Assembly (NCBI RefSeq): GCF_934190775.1
Contig: NZ_CAKPTG010000020.1
Span: forward strand, 1 to 47,999
DNA: 47,999 nt
DNA from: an uncultured Phascolarctobacterium sp.
Lineage (GTDB): Bacteria > Bacillota > Negativicutes > Acidaminococcales > Acidaminococcaceae
Direction: 5' to 3'
Shown: positions 24,807 to 33,962 of the stretch, one piece after another
How the letters are laid out: each line of letters begins with the position of its first letter
Numbering within the stretch: position 1 is the stretch's first letter
Notes under the pieces: model-generated
Database searches by the model: none
The model's input: only the letters and a program-made list of their open reading frames with translations
Told to the model about the DNA's origin: nothing
Made by a program: the position numbers and the translations under genes

Positions 24807-25906
24807 AGGTAATTCTTTCCGGCGGCGGTACGGGCGGACACATTTATCCGGCCCTGACCATTGCGGACCAGATAAAAAAGCTGCAGCCTGAGGCGGAGGT
24901 AAGCTTCGTAGGCACCAGGCAGGGATTAGAGAAGGATATCATTCCCCGCTATGGCTACAAGCTGCAGTTTATTGAGGTAGCAGGCTTTAAGCGCAGTCTG
25001 AGCTTCGACACCCTGCGCAGTGCGGCCAAGCTTTTTGCAGGCCTTTATGATGCCTACAAAATCATCAGCGACGAAAAGCCTGACCTGGTGATTGGCACCG
25101 GCGGCTACGTCTGCGGTCCTGTTGTCTTCATGGCAGCGCTGAAGGGGATTCCCTGCTGCATTCAGGAGCAGAACGCGATGCCCGGTGTGACCAACAAGAT
25201 TTTGTCACGCTATGTGCGCAAGGTCTTTTTGGGCTATGAGGCGGGCCGCAAATATTTCCATGGCAAGGCAGAGCTGGAATATACCGGCAACCCTATCCGC
25301 AGTGAAATTTTGCAGCATACGCGCGAGGAGGCCATTAAAGAGCTGGGGCTGGACGCTAAAAAGAAGACAATTCTTGTTTCCGGCGGCAGTCGCGGTGCAC
25401 GCACCATCAACAACGCTATGCTGGAGGCAGAGTTGGCACTTTCCGGCCGACCGGAGGTGCAGGTGCTGCATGCAACCGGTGATGTGAATTACGAAGCCTA
25501 TATGGCGGAAATCAAAAAGCGCGGCGGCGTGGCTGATAACATTATCATCAAGCCGTATCTGCATAATATGCCGGTGGCGCTGGCTGCCGCAGATCTGGCA
25601 GTGTTCCGCGCCGGAGCGATTGGCCTGGCGGAGCTGATGGCGAAGGGAGTGCCGTCACTGCTGGTGCCTTATCCGTATGCTACAGCAAATCACCAGGAGT
25701 TCAATGCCAGAGCGGTAGAAGCGCAGGGTGCAGCCAAGGTTATTTTGGACAAGGACCTGACCGGCGACACCGTTTTGGAATTTATCGAGCATTTATTAGT
25801 GCACGAAGAGGAATTGCAGCAAATGCAGGCGGCAGCCAAAAAGCTTGGCAGACCGCAGGCTGCAGAGGTTATAGCCAAAGAGGCTGTGGCCTTGACTAAA
25901 CAATAA
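24803..25906 (+). CDS. murG: UDP-GlcNAc:lipid I GlcNAc transferase
   Basis: GT-B glycosyltransferase making lipid II at the inner membrane face. 367 residues; the N-terminal loop SGGGTGGHIYPAL (about 6-18), QEQNAMPGVTN, and the second G-loop VSGGSRGARTIN are present, and FRAGAIGLAELM contacts UDP-GlcNAc in the family. It starts with GTG inside the murD stop, with GGAGGGAGG upstream. Confidence 0.96.
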   Translation: MKVILSGGGTGGHIYPALTIADQIKKLQPEAEVSFVGTRQGLEKDIIPRYGYKLQFIEVAGFKRSLSFDTLRSAAKLFAGLYDAYKIISDEKPDLVIGTGGYVCGPVVFMAALKGIPCCIQEQNAMPGVTNKILSRYVRKVFLGYEAGRKYFHGKAELEYTGNPIRSEILQHTREEAIKELGLDAKKKTILVSGGSRGARTINNAMLEAELALSGRPEVQVLHATGDVNYEAYMAEIKKRGGVADNIIIKPYLHNMPVALAAADLAVFRAGAIGLAELMAKGVPSLLVPYPYATANHQEFNARAVEAQGAAKVILDKDLTGDTVLEFIEHLLVHEEELQQMQAAAKKLGRPQAAEVIAKEAVALTKQ

Positions 25907-25919
25907 GGGAGGGCCTCGA

Positions 25920-27314
25920 GTGGCTGAAAACAAATTAGCAAACCTGCATAACATACATTTTATCGGTATCGGCGGCGCCGGCATGAGCGCAATTGCTTAT
26001 GTCCTGATTAAGCGTGGCTATGATGTGAGCGGCTCCGATCTGAACGCCGGCCATATGTCGGCACATCTGGCAGAGGAGGGCGCTATGGTTTATATGGGCC
26101 ATGCTGCCAGCCAGGTAGACGATGCTGAGGCTGTAGTTATTTCTACAGCGATTCACCAAAATAATCCGGAGCTTGTGGAGGCACGCAGACGCGGTATTCC
26201 CGTGCTGCACCGCAGTGATGTGCTGGCAGCAATTATGAACGCTGACGACGGCGTAGCTGTTGCAGGCGCTCACGGCAAAACTACTACCAGTGCGATGATT
26301 TCCTGCATTGCGGCCGAAAGCGGCATTGATCCGACTGTTATCATCGGCGGCGAGGTAAGCAGCCTCGGCGGTAACGCACGCAATGGCGCAGGACGTTTCG
26401 TAGTAGCGGAGGCAGACGAGAGCGACGGCTCCTTCCTCAAGCTGTATCCGTATCTGGCAGTAGTAACTAATATTGAAGATGACCATCTGGACCATTACGG
26501 TACAGAAGAAAATATATATCAGGCCTTCAAGCAGTTTGTCGGCAATATCAAGGAGGGCGGCAAGGCGATTCTTTGCTTTGACAATGCCAAGGTGCGCCGT
26601 CTGGCTGGCGAAACTGATAAAGAGGTCATTACCTATGGTGTTGAGGGCGAGGGTGCTGACTACACTGCCCGCGACATTTCCTACGGTGTTGACGGCACCA
26701 GCTACAAGCTTTACTACAAGGGAGAATTTGTGACCGAGGTGCATCTTGTTGTCCCCGGCAGACATAATGTGCTTAATTCCATGGGTGCTTTTGCTGCTGC
26801 ACATGAGATGGGCATTGCTACCGACAAGATTCTTGCTTCCCTGAAAAAGTTTGGTGGTGCTAAACGTCGTTTTGAAACCAAGGGTAAGGTCAATGGTGTG
26901 TGGGTGGTAGATGATTATGCCCACCATCCGACAGAAATCGGCGTAACGCTGAAGGCTGCCAGACAGACGAAGCCTGAGCGTTTACTGTGCGTGTTCCAGC
27001 CGCATCGCTACACCCGCACCAAGCTGCTGTTCTCCGAGTTCTGCGAATGCTTTAAGGATTGCGATGAGCTGATCCTGACCGACATTTATGCAGCCAGCGA
27101 GGAAGCCATCCCCGGCGTAAGCAGCATGCATCTGGCGGAGGGTATCAAAGCAGCGACAGGTCAGGAGGTGCTGTATATCGGCAAGCTGACCAAGGCTGAA
27201 GAATATCTGGAGCGCGTTGTACGCGCCGGCGATCTTGTTATGACAATTGGTGCCGGTGATGTATTTAAAATTGGTGAAGAATTAGTTAGGGAGTTGGAAA
27301 GAAATGCAGATTAA
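25920..27314 (+). CDS. murC: UDP-MurNAc:L-alanine ligase
   Basis: First of the Mur ligases, joining L-Ala to UDP-MurNAc. 464 residues: HFIGIGGAGMSAIA at the N-terminus, P-loop GAHGKTTTSAM, EADESDGSF, and DDYAHHPTEI in the C-terminal part. It uses a GTG start with GGGAGGG 6-9 bases upstream. murB, often the next gene, is missing; murC overlaps ddl by 11 bases instead. Confidence 0.96.
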   Translation: MAENKLANLHNIHFIGIGGAGMSAIAYVLIKRGYDVSGSDLNAGHMSAHLAEEGAMVYMGHAASQVDDAEAVVISTAIHQNNPELVEARRRGIPVLHRSDVLAAIMNADDGVAVAGAHGKTTTSAMISCIAAESGIDPTVIIGGEVSSLGGNARNGAGRFVVAEADESDGSFLKLYPYLAVVTNIEDDHLDHYGTEENIYQAFKQFVGNIKEGGKAILCFDNAKVRRLAGETDKEVITYGVEGEGADYTARDISYGVDGTSYKLYYKGEFVTEVHLVVPGRHNVLNSMGAFAAAHEMGIATDKILASLKKFGGAKRRFETKGKVNGVWVVDDYAHHPTEIGVTLKAARQTKPERLLCVFQPHRYTRTKLLFSEFCECFKDCDELILTDIYAASEEAIPGVSSMHLAEGIKAATGQEVLYIGKLTKAEEYLERVVRAGDLVMTIGAGDVFKIGEELVRELERNAD

Positions 27315-28251
27315 TAAGCAAGATGTTGTTGCTGTTGTTTTGGGCGGTCCTTCCTCTGAGGCCGAAATTTCGCGTGTTACCGGCGGTGCTATCGCCAATG
27401 CGCTGCGCGAAAAGGGCTATAATGCCAAAGAGTTGGAGCTGGAGCCTGCTAATCTGATTAACGAGCTGCGCGCAATGAATGCCAAGGTAGTATTTAACGC
27501 AGTGCATGGCATGTACGGCGAAGATGGCCGCCTGCAGAGCATTCTGGAGGCAGCAGGCATTCCCTATACCGGCTGTGGTGTGCTGGCAAGCGCTGTTTCT
27601 ATGGATAAATCTGCTACGAAGCGTTATCTGCAGTCTGCAGGCATTCCTACTGCACCCTGCATGATTATCAACAAGCGTGATGCAGGCAATCTGCAGGAGC
27701 TGGCAGAGAAAATTATTTCCGAGTTCGGTCTGCCTGTAGTTATCAAGGCAGCAACCCAGGGCTCCAGCATTGGTGTTGTTATTCCCAAGACTGCGGAGGA
27801 GGTTGTTCCTGCGCTGGAGGAAGCCTTCAAGTATTCCGAAAACGTGCTGGCAGAAAAGTGCATCAAGGGCAAGGAGCTGACCATCTCCATTATGGAAGAA
27901 AATGGCGAGCCGAAGCCGCTGCCGGTTATCTGGATTGCACCGCATTCCGGTGCCTATGATTTCCATTCCAAATATACTAAGGGTGCTACGGACTACCATT
28001 GCCCCGCACCGTTTGATGAGGAAACTACCGCTTATATCCAGAAAATAGCTGTAGCAACCTACAAGCTGCTGGGCCTTTCCGGCGTAGCGCGTGTAGATGC
28101 AATGCTGGGTGATGCAGATGGCGTTGCTTATGTGCTTGAGGCCAACACTGTGCCCGGCATGACCGCAACCAGCCTGGTTCCGAAGGCTGCTGCTGCTGTA
28201 GGCATCAGCTTCCCGGATTTGTGTGAGAAAATTTTGCTGAGCGCTAAATAA
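27304..28251 (+). CDS. ddl: D-alanine:D-alanine ligase
   Basis: ATP-grasp enzyme supplying D-Ala-D-Ala to MurF. 315 residues: GGPSSEAEIS near the start, HGMYGEDG, the ATP-grasp loop ATQGSSIGV, and EANTVPGMTATSLVPKAA, which binds magnesium and substrate. The start lies within the murC end. The length is usual for the short Ddl class. Confidence 0.95.
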   Translation: MQINKQDVVAVVLGGPSSEAEISRVTGGAIANALREKGYNAKELELEPANLINELRAMNAKVVFNAVHGMYGEDGRLQSILEAAGIPYTGCGVLASAVSMDKSATKRYLQSAGIPTAPCMIINKRDAGNLQELAEKIISEFGLPVVIKAATQGSSIGVVIPKTAEEVVPALEEAFKYSENVLAEKCIKGKELTISIMEENGEPKPLPVIWIAPHSGAYDFHSKYTKGATDYHCPAPFDEETTAYIQKIAVATYKLLGLSGVARVDAMLGDADGVAYVLEANTVPGMTATSLVPKAAAAVGISFPDLCEKILLSAK

Positions 28252-28286
28252 TACAGCGCTTCGCTAATGAATGAAGGAGGTGCAGC

Positions 28287-29075
28287 ATGGATTCGTCGCA
28301 AAGCTTTCGCGAGCAGGTGCGCAGGCGCCGACGCCAGAAAATATGGCGGCTGGTAAAACTTGTGTTATTTACGGCGGCCTCTGCTGCCGCCTGCTTCTAT
28401 GGCTGGCGCTTTCTGCACAGTCCATCCTTTGCCTTCGGCAGTGTCAGCATTCACGGCACCAGCCTGCTGACGGAGGCGGATGTTATTTCGCTCGCCGGCT
28501 GTGGCAAGGGACCGCTGAACCTTTTCAACGCCAGCACATCGCGCGTGCGTGAAGCACTTTCGCATGATGTGCGCTTCCAAAATGCGGAGGCAGCCTACCG
28601 CTTCCCGGCGACGCTGCAGGTGAGCGTTGAGGAGCGTCAGCCGGCGCTTTATGTAGCCAATTCGTATCGCAGCTACCTGAAGCTGGATTACAATGGCATT
28701 GTCATCAGCGTGACGACGACCATTCCTGATGCCAAGGCACCGGTGCTTGCCGGTGTGAAGTGCGGCAATCTGTATCTTGGCGACAGGGTGGAGGATGAAG
28801 GCGTGCTGCAGATCCTGAAGTTTTTGCAGCAGCTGACGCCGGAAGCACAGCAGCGTATTGGCGAAATTGCTGTTGATAACAAGCAGGAGGTCAAGCTGCA
28901 GCTGAGCGGCTGCTTCCCGGTGCGTCTGGGTAAAGCGCAGGGGCTTGCGCAGAAGGCGCCGCTGTTTATGACAGTGTTTAATGAAATTAAAGATAAAAAT
29001 ATTAAGGCTGAATATATTGATTTGACCTTTGCCAAGCCTTATATCAAGCTTCTGCCGAAGCAAGGCGCCGTTTAA
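28287..29075 (+). CDS. ftsQ: Cell division protein FtsQ/DivIB-like
   Basis: 262 residues: a basic N-terminus (RRRRRQK), one membrane helix at about 22-41, then an extracytoplasmic POTRA domain (FAFGSVSIHGTSLLTEADVISLAG, read in two parts) and a beta domain. It links FtsL-type proteins at the septum. GAAGGAGG precedes the ATG. Confidence 0.88.
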   Translation: MDSSQSFREQVRRRRRQKIWRLVKLVLFTAASAAACFYGWRFLHSPSFAFGSVSIHGTSLLTEADVISLAGCGKGPLNLFNASTSRVREALSHDVRFQNAEAAYRFPATLQVSVEERQPALYVANSYRSYLKLDYNGIVISVTTTIPDAKAPVLAGVKCGNLYLGDRVEDEGVLQILKFLQQLTPEAQQRIGEIAVDNKQEVKLQLSGCFPVRLGKAQGLAQKAPLFMTVFNEIKDKNIKAEYIDLTFAKPYIKLLPKQGAV

Positions 29076-29125
29076 AGGGAGTTGACTGCATTTGTTGCAG
29101 TGATTGTCACAGTGAGGGAGAAAAA

Positions 29126-29824
29126 ATGAAAGAAATTTTGACTATGGATTTAAAGGGCAAGCTCTTGATTGCCGTGGTATTCATGGTGTTGGGCTTTATG
29201 CTTTCGGTACAGTACAAAGCTACTGAGCGTCAGCGCTCGGTACGAATGGACCGCGTTGAGGATTTGTCTGAACGCCTGAGGTCTATGGAAAGCGAAAACA
29301 AACAGCTGCAGCTGGAGCTGGAAACCTTGCGTGCAGGTGCTGCCAAGGATCCGGCAGATGAGCGCATGAAGCTGATGGCCGGAACTACTGATGTAGAGGG
29401 CACAGGCATTGAGATTTTGCTGGACGACAGCAACATTGCCAAAAAGTCCAACGAAAATCCCAATCTGTATATTATTCATGATGAGGATTTGCTGCGTGTG
29501 CTCAACGAGCTGCGTGCTGCCGGTGCGGAAGCGATTTCGCTGAACGACCAGCGCATCGTAGCGATGAGCGAGGTGCGCTGTGCAGGCCCGACGATTTCGG
29601 TCAACAATGTGCGCAGTGCTCCGCCCTATGTAATCAAGGCCATCGGCGCTCCCAAAACGCTGAGCAGCGCGCTGCGTCTGCGTGGCGGTGTTGTTGAAAC
29701 CTTTGAGTTCTGGGGCATTCAGGTAAAAATCAAAACGGTAGAAAAGCTGCATATCCCGGCGCTCAAATCGTCGCGCAGCTTTGAATATGCCAAAACGGTG
29801 GAAGGGAAGGAGGCAGCAAAATGA
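29126..29824 (+). CDS. DUF881 (YlxW-like) membrane protein
   Basis: 232 residues: a membrane helix at about 12-29, a coiled coil (about 38-70), and the DUF881 domain with TDVEGTGIEILLDD, VLNELRAAGAEAISLNDQR and VRSAPPYVIKAIG. Genes of this family lie between ftsQ and sbp/ftsZ in many Firmicutes, as here. The role is not settled; it is likely envelope or division related. GAGGGAG precedes the ATG. Confidence 0.9.
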   Translation: MKEILTMDLKGKLLIAVVFMVLGFMLSVQYKATERQRSVRMDRVEDLSERLRSMESENKQLQLELETLRAGAAKDPADERMKLMAGTTDVEGTGIEILLDDSNIAKKSNENPNLYIIHDEDLLRVLNELRAAGAEAISLNDQRIVAMSEVRCAGPTISVNNVRSAPPYVIKAIGAPKTLSSALRLRGGVVETFEFWGIQVKIKTVEKLHIPALKSSRSFEYAKTVEGKEAAK

Positions 29825-30153
29825 TTGCATTTGCTATTGCAGGCCTTGTGCTTGGCCTGATGCTTGGTGTTTACTGTCCCTTCAGCGTGCCGCCTGAATA
29901 CGCCCGCCTGCTGGCTGTAGCCGTTATGGCAGGCATGGACGCAGTGCTTGGCGGTATGCGTGCTTCGTTAGAAGGCAATTATGATGCACAGGTCTTTATA
30001 TCCGGCTTTTTCATTAATGGTATTCTGGCAGCCTTTTTGTGCTATGCCGGCAACTTGATTGGTATTGATTTATATTTGGTAGCAGTCCTGATTTTTGGCA
30101 TGCGTGTCTTCCAGAATATGGGCATTATCCGTCGCCTGTATATGGGTAAATAG
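29821..30153 (+). CDS. sbp: Small basic protein Sbp (DUF1290)
   Basis: 110 residues, almost entirely hydrophobic: three to four membrane helices with the family motif MAGMDAVLGGMRASLEG. Sbp-type proteins sit next to ylxW-like genes and ftsZ in Firmicutes. Its ATG overlaps the DUF881 stop (ATGA). ftsA, often found next, is absent. Confidence 0.88.
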   Translation: MIAFAIAGLVLGLMLGVYCPFSVPPEYARLLAVAVMAGMDAVLGGMRASLEGNYDAQVFISGFFINGILAAFLCYAGNLIGIDLYLVAVLIFGMRVFQNMGIIRRLYMGK

Positions 30154-30264
30154 TGCTGCAGAAAAAAATTCTGCAATAAGCAGGAAAATGGCAGGCGTAT
30201 GTTGAAGAATAAACAGTAGAATTTATAGCAAAAAAGCTACCCAAAGCTAAGGGGGACGTAAAAT

Positions 30265-31335
30265 ATGTTTGATGACGTAGAAACAACCTTTGAACCATTA
30301 GCCAACATTAAGGTAATCGGTGTTGGCGGCGGCGGCAATAATGCCGTTAACCGTATGATTGATGCAGGCGTAAGCGGCGTTGAATTTATTGCTGTGAACT
30401 GCGATAAGCAGTGCCTGATGCTTTCCAAAGCAGAAAAACGCATTCAGATCGGCGAAAAGCTGACTAAGGGCCTGGGTGCAGGCGCTAATCCTGAAATCGG
30501 CGAAAAGGCTGCCGAAGAATCCCGTGACCAGATTCTGGAGGTCCTGAAGGGTGCAGATATGGTATTTGTTACTGCCGGTATGGGCGGCGGCACTGGTACC
30601 GGCGCTGCGCACGTTGTTGCAGAATGTGCCAAGGAAATTGGTGCACTGACTGTCGGCGTTGTAACCAAACCCTTTGGCTTTGAAGGTCCTCGCCGTATGA
30701 AGCAGGCAGAAACCGGTATCGTTAACCTGAAGGAAAAGGTTGATACCCTGGTTACCATTCCTAATGACCGTTTGCTGCAGATTATTGAAAAACGCACCTC
30801 CATGCTGGAGGCATTCAAAAAGGCCGATGACGTTCTGCGTCAGGGCGTTCAGGGTATTTCCAACCTGATTGCTGTTCCTGGTCTGATTAACGTTGACTTT
30901 GCCGATGTGAAGACTGTTATGTCCAACGCAGGCAGCGCACTGATGGGTGTTGGTACTGCCAAGGGCGAAGGCGGCGGCAAGGCCGCAGCCGAAGCTGCTA
31001 TCAAGAGCCCGCTCTTGGAAGCATCTATTGATGGTGCCCGCGGCGTACTGATCAACATTATCGGCGGCAAGGAGCTGTCCCTCTTTGACGTCAACGAGGC
31101 TGCTAATATTGTCAATGCAGCAGCAGATCCGAACGCTGTTGTTATCTTCGGTGCTGTTATTGACGAAAGCCTGAATGATGAAATCCGTGTTACGGTTATC
31201 GCTACCGGCTTTGAGAAAAAATCTCCGGTTACCAAAAATACTGTTGGCGGTCCGGCATCTATCAACCGCAACAATGGCGGCGTGATCAAGAGCTTCTCTG
31301 ATCCTAACGAGATTCCGCCATGGCTGCGCCACTGA
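30265..31335 (+). CDS. ftsZ: Cell division GTPase FtsZ
   Basis: Tubulin-like GTPase that forms the Z-ring. 356 residues with GVGGGGNNAVNRM (19-31), the tubulin signature GGGTGTG (107-113), the T7 loop NVDFADVKTVM, and a C-terminal peptide NEIPPWLR for partner binding. The linker is short (about 25 residues). The normally conserved NTD of loop T2 reads N45-C46-D47, a small deviation. Its own leader of 111 bases holds a TGCAGAA/TTCTGCA hairpin, and AAGGGGG lies before the ATG. Confidence 0.97.
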   Translation: MFDDVETTFEPLANIKVIGVGGGGNNAVNRMIDAGVSGVEFIAVNCDKQCLMLSKAEKRIQIGEKLTKGLGAGANPEIGEKAAEESRDQILEVLKGADMVFVTAGMGGGTGTGAAHVVAECAKEIGALTVGVVTKPFGFEGPRRMKQAETGIVNLKEKVDTLVTIPNDRLLQIIEKRTSMLEAFKKADDVLRQGVQGISNLIAVPGLINVDFADVKTVMSNAGSALMGVGTAKGEGGGKAAAEAAIKSPLLEASIDGARGVLINIIGGKELSLFDVNEAANIVNAAADPNAVVIFGAVIDESLNDEIRVTVIATGFEKKSPVTKNTVGGPASINRNNGGVIKSFSDPNEIPPWLRH

Positions 31336-31353
31336 TGAAAGGAAGGCAGTAAT

Positions 31354-31821
31354 ATGAAGTGCCCGTATTGCTCTCACAGAGACAGCCGTGTTATCGACAG
31401 CCGCGCTGTTGAGGAAGGCTGCTCCATTCGTCGCAGACGCGAATGCCCAAATTGCGGCAAACGCTTCACTACGTATGAAAAATATGAGGAAACTCCGCTG
31501 GTTGTCAGCAAGAAGGACGGCCGTCGCGAGCTTTTTGACGGCAAAAAGCTGTTGGCAGGCCTGCTCAAGGCTTGCGAAAAACGCCCTGTTCCTTATGAAA
31601 AAATCAAAGAGATTGCTGACAGCATTGAGCGTGAGCTGCGAATGAGTGCTGATGCTGAGGTTCCCAGCGCCCAGATTGGTGAGCTGGTGATGAAGCATCT
31701 GGAGCAGACGGACCAGATTGCCTACGTTCGCTTTGCTTCTGTATATCGTCAGTTTGCTGATGTACGCAACTTTATGCAGGAGCTGGAGCGCATCATGCAG
31801 AACACCAAGGAAGAAAAATAG
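31354..31821 (+). CDS. nrdR: Transcriptional repressor NrdR
   Basis: Repressor of ribonucleotide reductase genes that senses ATP/dATP. 155 residues: N-terminal zinc ribbon with C3-x2-C6 and C31-x2-C34, followed by an ATP-cone starting VVSKKDGRRELFD. It follows ftsZ by 18 bases with AAGGAAGG upstream. Confidence 0.96.
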   Translation: MKCPYCSHRDSRVIDSRAVEEGCSIRRRRECPNCGKRFTTYEKYEETPLVVSKKDGRRELFDGKKLLAGLLKACEKRPVPYEKIKEIADSIERELRMSADAEVPSAQIGELVMKHLEQTDQIAYVRFASVYRQFADVRNFMQELERIMQNTKEEK

Positions 31822-31832
31822 AGGTGCAGACG

Positions 31833-32084
31833 ATGAAACGTTATTTGCTTCTTGCTTTGACAACTGCTATGCTAGTGGCTGGCTTCAGCGGCTCGGCGTT
31901 GGCGCAGGAAAGACTCTTTACTTTTTCCAACAACAATAACGGAGCTGTGAAAGAGGTAAATTATTATTTGGATAATGGTGCCAAGGTTGTGTTTATGGAC
32001 ACTGCAGCCAAGGCTACGGACAGCACAGTGATTATCACCGTAGTGCTGGAAATACCCGATGGTACTGCACCGTATCAAAAGTAA
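31833..32084 (+). CDS. Small exported hypothetical protein
   Basis: 83 residues with a clear signal peptide (MKRYLLLALTTAMLVAG, cleavage expected after SALA at about residue 25). The short mature part of about 58 residues looks beta-rich (VKEVNYYLDNGAKVVFMD). No family recognised. The ATG at 31833 has GAGGTG upstream, and the gene starts 11 bases after nrdR. Confidence 0.7.
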   Translation: MKRYLLLALTTAMLVAGFSGSALAQERLFTFSNNNNGAVKEVNYYLDNGAKVVFMDTAAKATDSTVIITVVLEIPDGTAPYQK

Positions 32085-32113
32085 ATAGCAAAATGGTGCC
32101 GCAGGCACTTATA

Positions 32114-32141
32114 AAAGGAGACGGCGACAGCCGTCTCTTTT
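32114..32141 (+). terminator. Terminator after the small exported protein gene
   Basis: AAAAG-GAGACGG / CCGTCTC-TTTT hairpin with a six-base loop (CGACAG) and a short T-run; it ends the ftsZ-nrdR segment. Confidence 0.7.
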
Positions 32142-32208
32142 GGTATAAGCGTAATATTGCAGCTAGAACTTAGCTATAAATTAGAGTGCTTTTAAGGGGG
32201 ACTTTAGG

Positions 32209-33030
32209 ATGCAGAATTTTATCATTACGCAAAAAAATAATCTCTGGTGGGGTTCGTTCCCACGTTTGACGCAGGCTGGCTTTGGCAATGCCTGCAGCTG
32301 CCGCCTGCATGGTGCAAGCACCGTCGCTGAGGGAACGTTGAACCTGGCGCTGCATGTGGGTGACGAGGTGGAGCTGGTGCTGCAGAACCGCCGCCAGTTT
32401 GCGCAGGCTTTAGGTTTGGACGCAAGCAGATTTACTACCTGTGAGCAGGTGCATGGCAGCAAGGTCGTTGTGGTGGACGAAGCATTAGTTGGTGCCGGTG
32501 CGACTACGCTGGCTGATACCATCAAGGAGACGGATGCGCTGGTGACGAATTTGGCTAATGTGCCGCTGCTGCTGTTTTTTGCTGACTGTGTGCCGCTGCT
32601 TTTTGTTGATGAGCGCCAGGGCGTGTGCGCTGTAGCGCACGCCGGCTGGCGCGGTACGGTGGCGCAGATTGGCCGCAAAACAGTGGAGACGATGCAGCAA
32701 GCCTTCGGCTCCCGTCCCGCAGATATCGTTGCGGCGATTGGTCCGTCTATCGGCCAATGTTGCTATGAGGTGGACGACTTTGTGCGCAGTAAGGCTGCAG
32801 GCTACGAGCAGTTCTTTGCGCCCAGAGCAGAAAAGCCGGGCAAGTATCTGCTGGACTTATGGGGTTATAACCGCGAGGTGCTGCTTAACGCAGGTCTTAA
32901 GGCGGAAAATATCCTTACTGCCGGCGTCTGCACAGAGCATAACCACGAAATGTTCTGCTCCTACCGTGCGGAGCAGGGCAAAACAGGGCGCATGGGCGTG
33001 TGCCTGTATAAATTTGCTAAAAATGTGTAA
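32209..33030 (+). CDS. pgeF: PgeF/YfiH-type multicopper-fold purine nucleosidase (laccase domain)
   Basis: 273 residues of the laccase-domain family (PgeF, YlmD). Members act on purine nucleosides or on misincorporated amino acids in peptidoglycan precursors; this is family knowledge. Visible motifs: CEQVHGSKV, ADCVPLLFVD, VAHAGWRGTV, GPSIGQCCYEV and GVCTEHN followed by MFCSYRAEQGKTGRMG, supplying the conserved His and Cys metal ligands. AAGGGGG lies upstream of the ATG. The position after the division cluster is common in Firmicutes. Confidence 0.9.
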   Translation: MQNFIITQKNNLWWGSFPRLTQAGFGNACSCRLHGASTVAEGTLNLALHVGDEVELVLQNRRQFAQALGLDASRFTTCEQVHGSKVVVVDEALVGAGATTLADTIKETDALVTNLANVPLLLFFADCVPLLFVDERQGVCAVAHAGWRGTVAQIGRKTVETMQQAFGSRPADIVAAIGPSIGQCCYEVDDFVRSKAAGYEQFFAPRAEKPGKYLLDLWGYNREVLLNAGLKAENILTAGVCTEHNHEMFCSYRAEQGKTGRMGVCLYKFAKNV

Positions 33031-33166
33031 GCGCTGAGTGACGATGATAGTTTTGGCAATATGTCAGCAAAAGAATCTCGCGGCTCGTTGAGCGGTACGT
33101 CTGCCAAAAAGATGTGCAGTGTGAATGGCACGTGCTAAGAATAATTGAAGAAAAGAGTGAGTGAAG

Positions 33167-33913
33167 ATGCTTAAGGATACCTTTACTTTTGCAGGACCAT
33201 TAGGGGAAATAGAATGTCTTGTGGAACCGAACCGCAGTGACAATAATGCCGTTCTGGTGATGGCGCATGGCTTCCGCGGCAGCCGCGACAGCGGCGGCCG
33301 CGCTGCAGGCGTGGCGCAGCAGGCTGCTGCGCACGCTGCTGTAGTGCGCTTCAACTTTACGGGTACGCAGATAATTTCGCGTCAGGTGGAAGAGCTGCAC
33401 GCCGTACTGGCGGAGGTACGCCGCAGACAGCCGGGCTGCAGACTGTTTCTTTTGGGACGCAGCCTGGGCGGTGCTGCTTCTATTATCACCGCAGCGCAGG
33501 ACGGCGCTCTTGCTGGCTTAATTCTGTGGGCGACGCCTAACGACCTGCGCTTTACCTTCCGTTACGTGATGACGGAGGACGAATACCGTCGTCTGGATAG
33601 CGGCGAAACGCTGCGTTTTAACGATGAGCGCGGCGAATGCGCCCTGACACCGGATTTTCTGACAGACTTTGACCAGTACAATCTGCCGGCATTGCTGCAG
33701 AAGGCGCAGCCATTACCCGTACTTGTGCTGCACTGCAGCGCTGATGAGGTGGTGCTGGCAGAGCAGGGACAGCGCAACGCCGCAGCCATCGGCGAGGCGG
33801 CAGAGCTGCATATCTTTGAGGGCGGCGACCACAGCTTTACCGAATACAGTGAGCAGGCAGGCGCACTGCTGAGCGATTGGCTGGGCAAACGCTTGAAATG
33901 CGGCGCTTGTTAG
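33167..33913 (+). CDS. Alpha/beta hydrolase
   Basis: 248 residues of the serine-aminopeptidase S33-like hydrolase group. The oxyanion strand VMAHGFRGSRDS (about 31-42), the nucleophile elbow GRSLGG with S99, the acid in CSADEVV and the base in GGDHSFTEY are all present, so it should be active. The substrate is unknown; compact cytoplasmic enzymes of this kind are usually esterases. The ATG at 33167 fits the GAG ribosome site 9 bases upstream better than the GTG at 33161. Confidence 0.82.
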   Translation: MLKDTFTFAGPLGEIECLVEPNRSDNNAVLVMAHGFRGSRDSGGRAAGVAQQAAAHAAVVRFNFTGTQIISRQVEELHAVLAEVRRRQPGCRLFLLGRSLGGAASIITAAQDGALAGLILWATPNDLRFTFRYVMTEDEYRRLDSGETLRFNDERGECALTPDFLTDFDQYNLPALLQKAQPLPVLVLHCSADEVVLAEQGQRNAAAIGEAAELHIFEGGDHSFTEYSEQAGALLSDWLGKRLKCGAC

Positions 33914-33962
33914 TTGTATAATATACTTGAGGAAATATATCCTTTTCCAGAGGAGGAGAAGC

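Noticed and set aside
30298..31863. Long minus-strand open frame (521 codons) across ftsZ and nrdR
   Set aside because: Antisense to two certain genes; the translation is Asn/Gln/Ala-rich without any family signature.
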